This document shows positions 25,096 to 25,520 of a stretch of 25,520 bases of DNA, one piece after another. The notes under the pieces were generated by a model. The model was not told the origin of the DNA. It was given only the letters and a program-made list of their open reading frames with translations, and did no database searches. The stretch spans positions 1 through 25,520 of the forward strand of contig SHYX01000056.1 of NCBI GenBank assembly GCA_009692585.1, written 5' to 3'. How positions within the stretch are numbered: position 1 is the first letter of the stretch; each line of letters begins with the position of its first letter. The DNA comes from Myxococcales bacterium (lineage in GTDB: Bacteria; Myxococcota; UBA796; SXON01). Made by a program: the position numbers and the translations under genes.

Positions 25096-25520
25096 ATGAC
25101 CCTGTTCCGCCTCACCGCCCCCAGCGTGTTCGCCGCCAGCGTGGCGCTCCTCGCCACTGGATGCTTCACCGACAGGCCAAGCGACACCCCCGAGGCGGAT
25201 TGCGAAGACACCACCAGCGCCTGCGACGACAACTGCACCGAAGCCGACGATGCGGACTGCGACGACGACGGATCGAGTGCCGACCCGGACTGCGAAAATA
25301 CCTCCGACGAGTGCGACGACGGCTGCACCGAGGCCGACGCCGATATCGATCCCGACTGCGCGCCCGCGCCGGACACCGGCACCGCCTACCTCTTCACCCA
25401 CGGGTCGATCGCCTCCGACGGCACCAAGGTGGACGCCACCTATGGCTACATGGCCAAGAACCTCGCCAACGACGAGTGGGTATGCGAGATGTCCGCCACG
25501 TACAGCGGCAGTGGCGACGC
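25096..25520 (+). CDS. Asp/Cys-rich lipoprotein (3' end beyond window)
   Basis: The visible 141 codons start with a normal lipoprotein signal (basic Arg5, hydrophobic stretch, lipobox LATGC with Cys23). Residues about 35-92 are an acidic, cysteine-studded spacer with two imperfect repeats (ACDDNCTEAD, then ECDDGCTEAD), likely disulfide-linked or calcium-binding outside the membrane. A soluble domain with TAYLFTHGSI follows and runs off the window. A GGAG ribosome binding site lies five bases upstream of the ATG. Such spacers are common in surface lipoproteins of Myxococcota-like genomes. Confidence 0.85.
   Translation, partial: MTLFRLTAPSVFAASVALLATGCFTDRPSDTPEADCEDTTSACDDNCTEADDADCDDDGSSADPDCENTSDECDDGCTEADADIDPDCAPAPDTGTAYLFTHGSIASDGTKVDATYGYMAKNLANDEWVCEMSATYSGSGD

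Overview
This window is GC-rich, densely coded bacterial chromosome with about 24 genes on both strands and very little spacing. Many neighbouring genes share ATGA or GTGA stop/start overlaps. A Myxococcota/Deltaproteobacteria-like Gram-negative is my best guess. The reasons are the GC content, MurJ and an OmpA-type protein implying an outer membrane, lipoproteins, a class III-signal pilin behind a sigma-54 promoter, degenerate PilZ-like domains, and very short lipoprotein signal peptides. No rRNA or tRNA was seen, so the assignment rests on gene style only.

Layout. 104-832 (-) is purC. 879-3232 (+) is a serine-hydrolase-like exported protein overlapping a CoaC-type flavoprotein. 3250-3804 (-) is unknown. 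3920-6190 (+) is a tRNA-dihydrouridine synthase followed by a large GNAT-fold protein. 11772-6160 (-) is a run of a membrane TPR protein, coaD, glmS, ppa and a small lipoprotein. 11810-14629 (+) is a CinA-like molybdopterin-binding-domain protein, murJ and a small methyltransferase. 14710-16308 (+) is a B12-binding-type radical SAM enzyme. 17378-16314 (-) carries two PilZ-like ends around a disordered linker. 17414-19610 (+) is a translationally coupled trio: TetR regulator, small membrane protein and cytoplasmic beta-propeller. 19671-20060 (+) is a small coiled-coil/zinc-knuckle protein. 21061-20078 (-) is an OmpA-family protein. 21224-22738 (+) is an ALDH7-type dehydrogenase. 22861-23064 (+) is a Flp-like pilin.

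From 23065 to 24157 the sequence is a graveyard: a short 12-bp tandem repeat, an IS630-type transposase that has lost two internal blocks, a 51-bp tandem repeat with conserved and variable parts, and a coding-like tail. It ends with a metallophosphoesterase (25006-24158, -) and a lipoprotein cut off by the window end (25096 onward, +).

Most of the window is housekeeping: purine, coenzyme A, UDP-GlcNAc precursor and peptidoglycan lipid II export, pyrophosphate removal and tRNA modification. The more unusual items are the sigma-54/interleaved-dyad control region of the pilin, the TetR-membrane-propeller operon, the palindrome before the zinc-knuckle gene, the 51-bp repeat array, and signal peptides of only about 9-11 residues whose starts are forced by in-frame stops. 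I see no clear defence or other complete novel multi-gene system.
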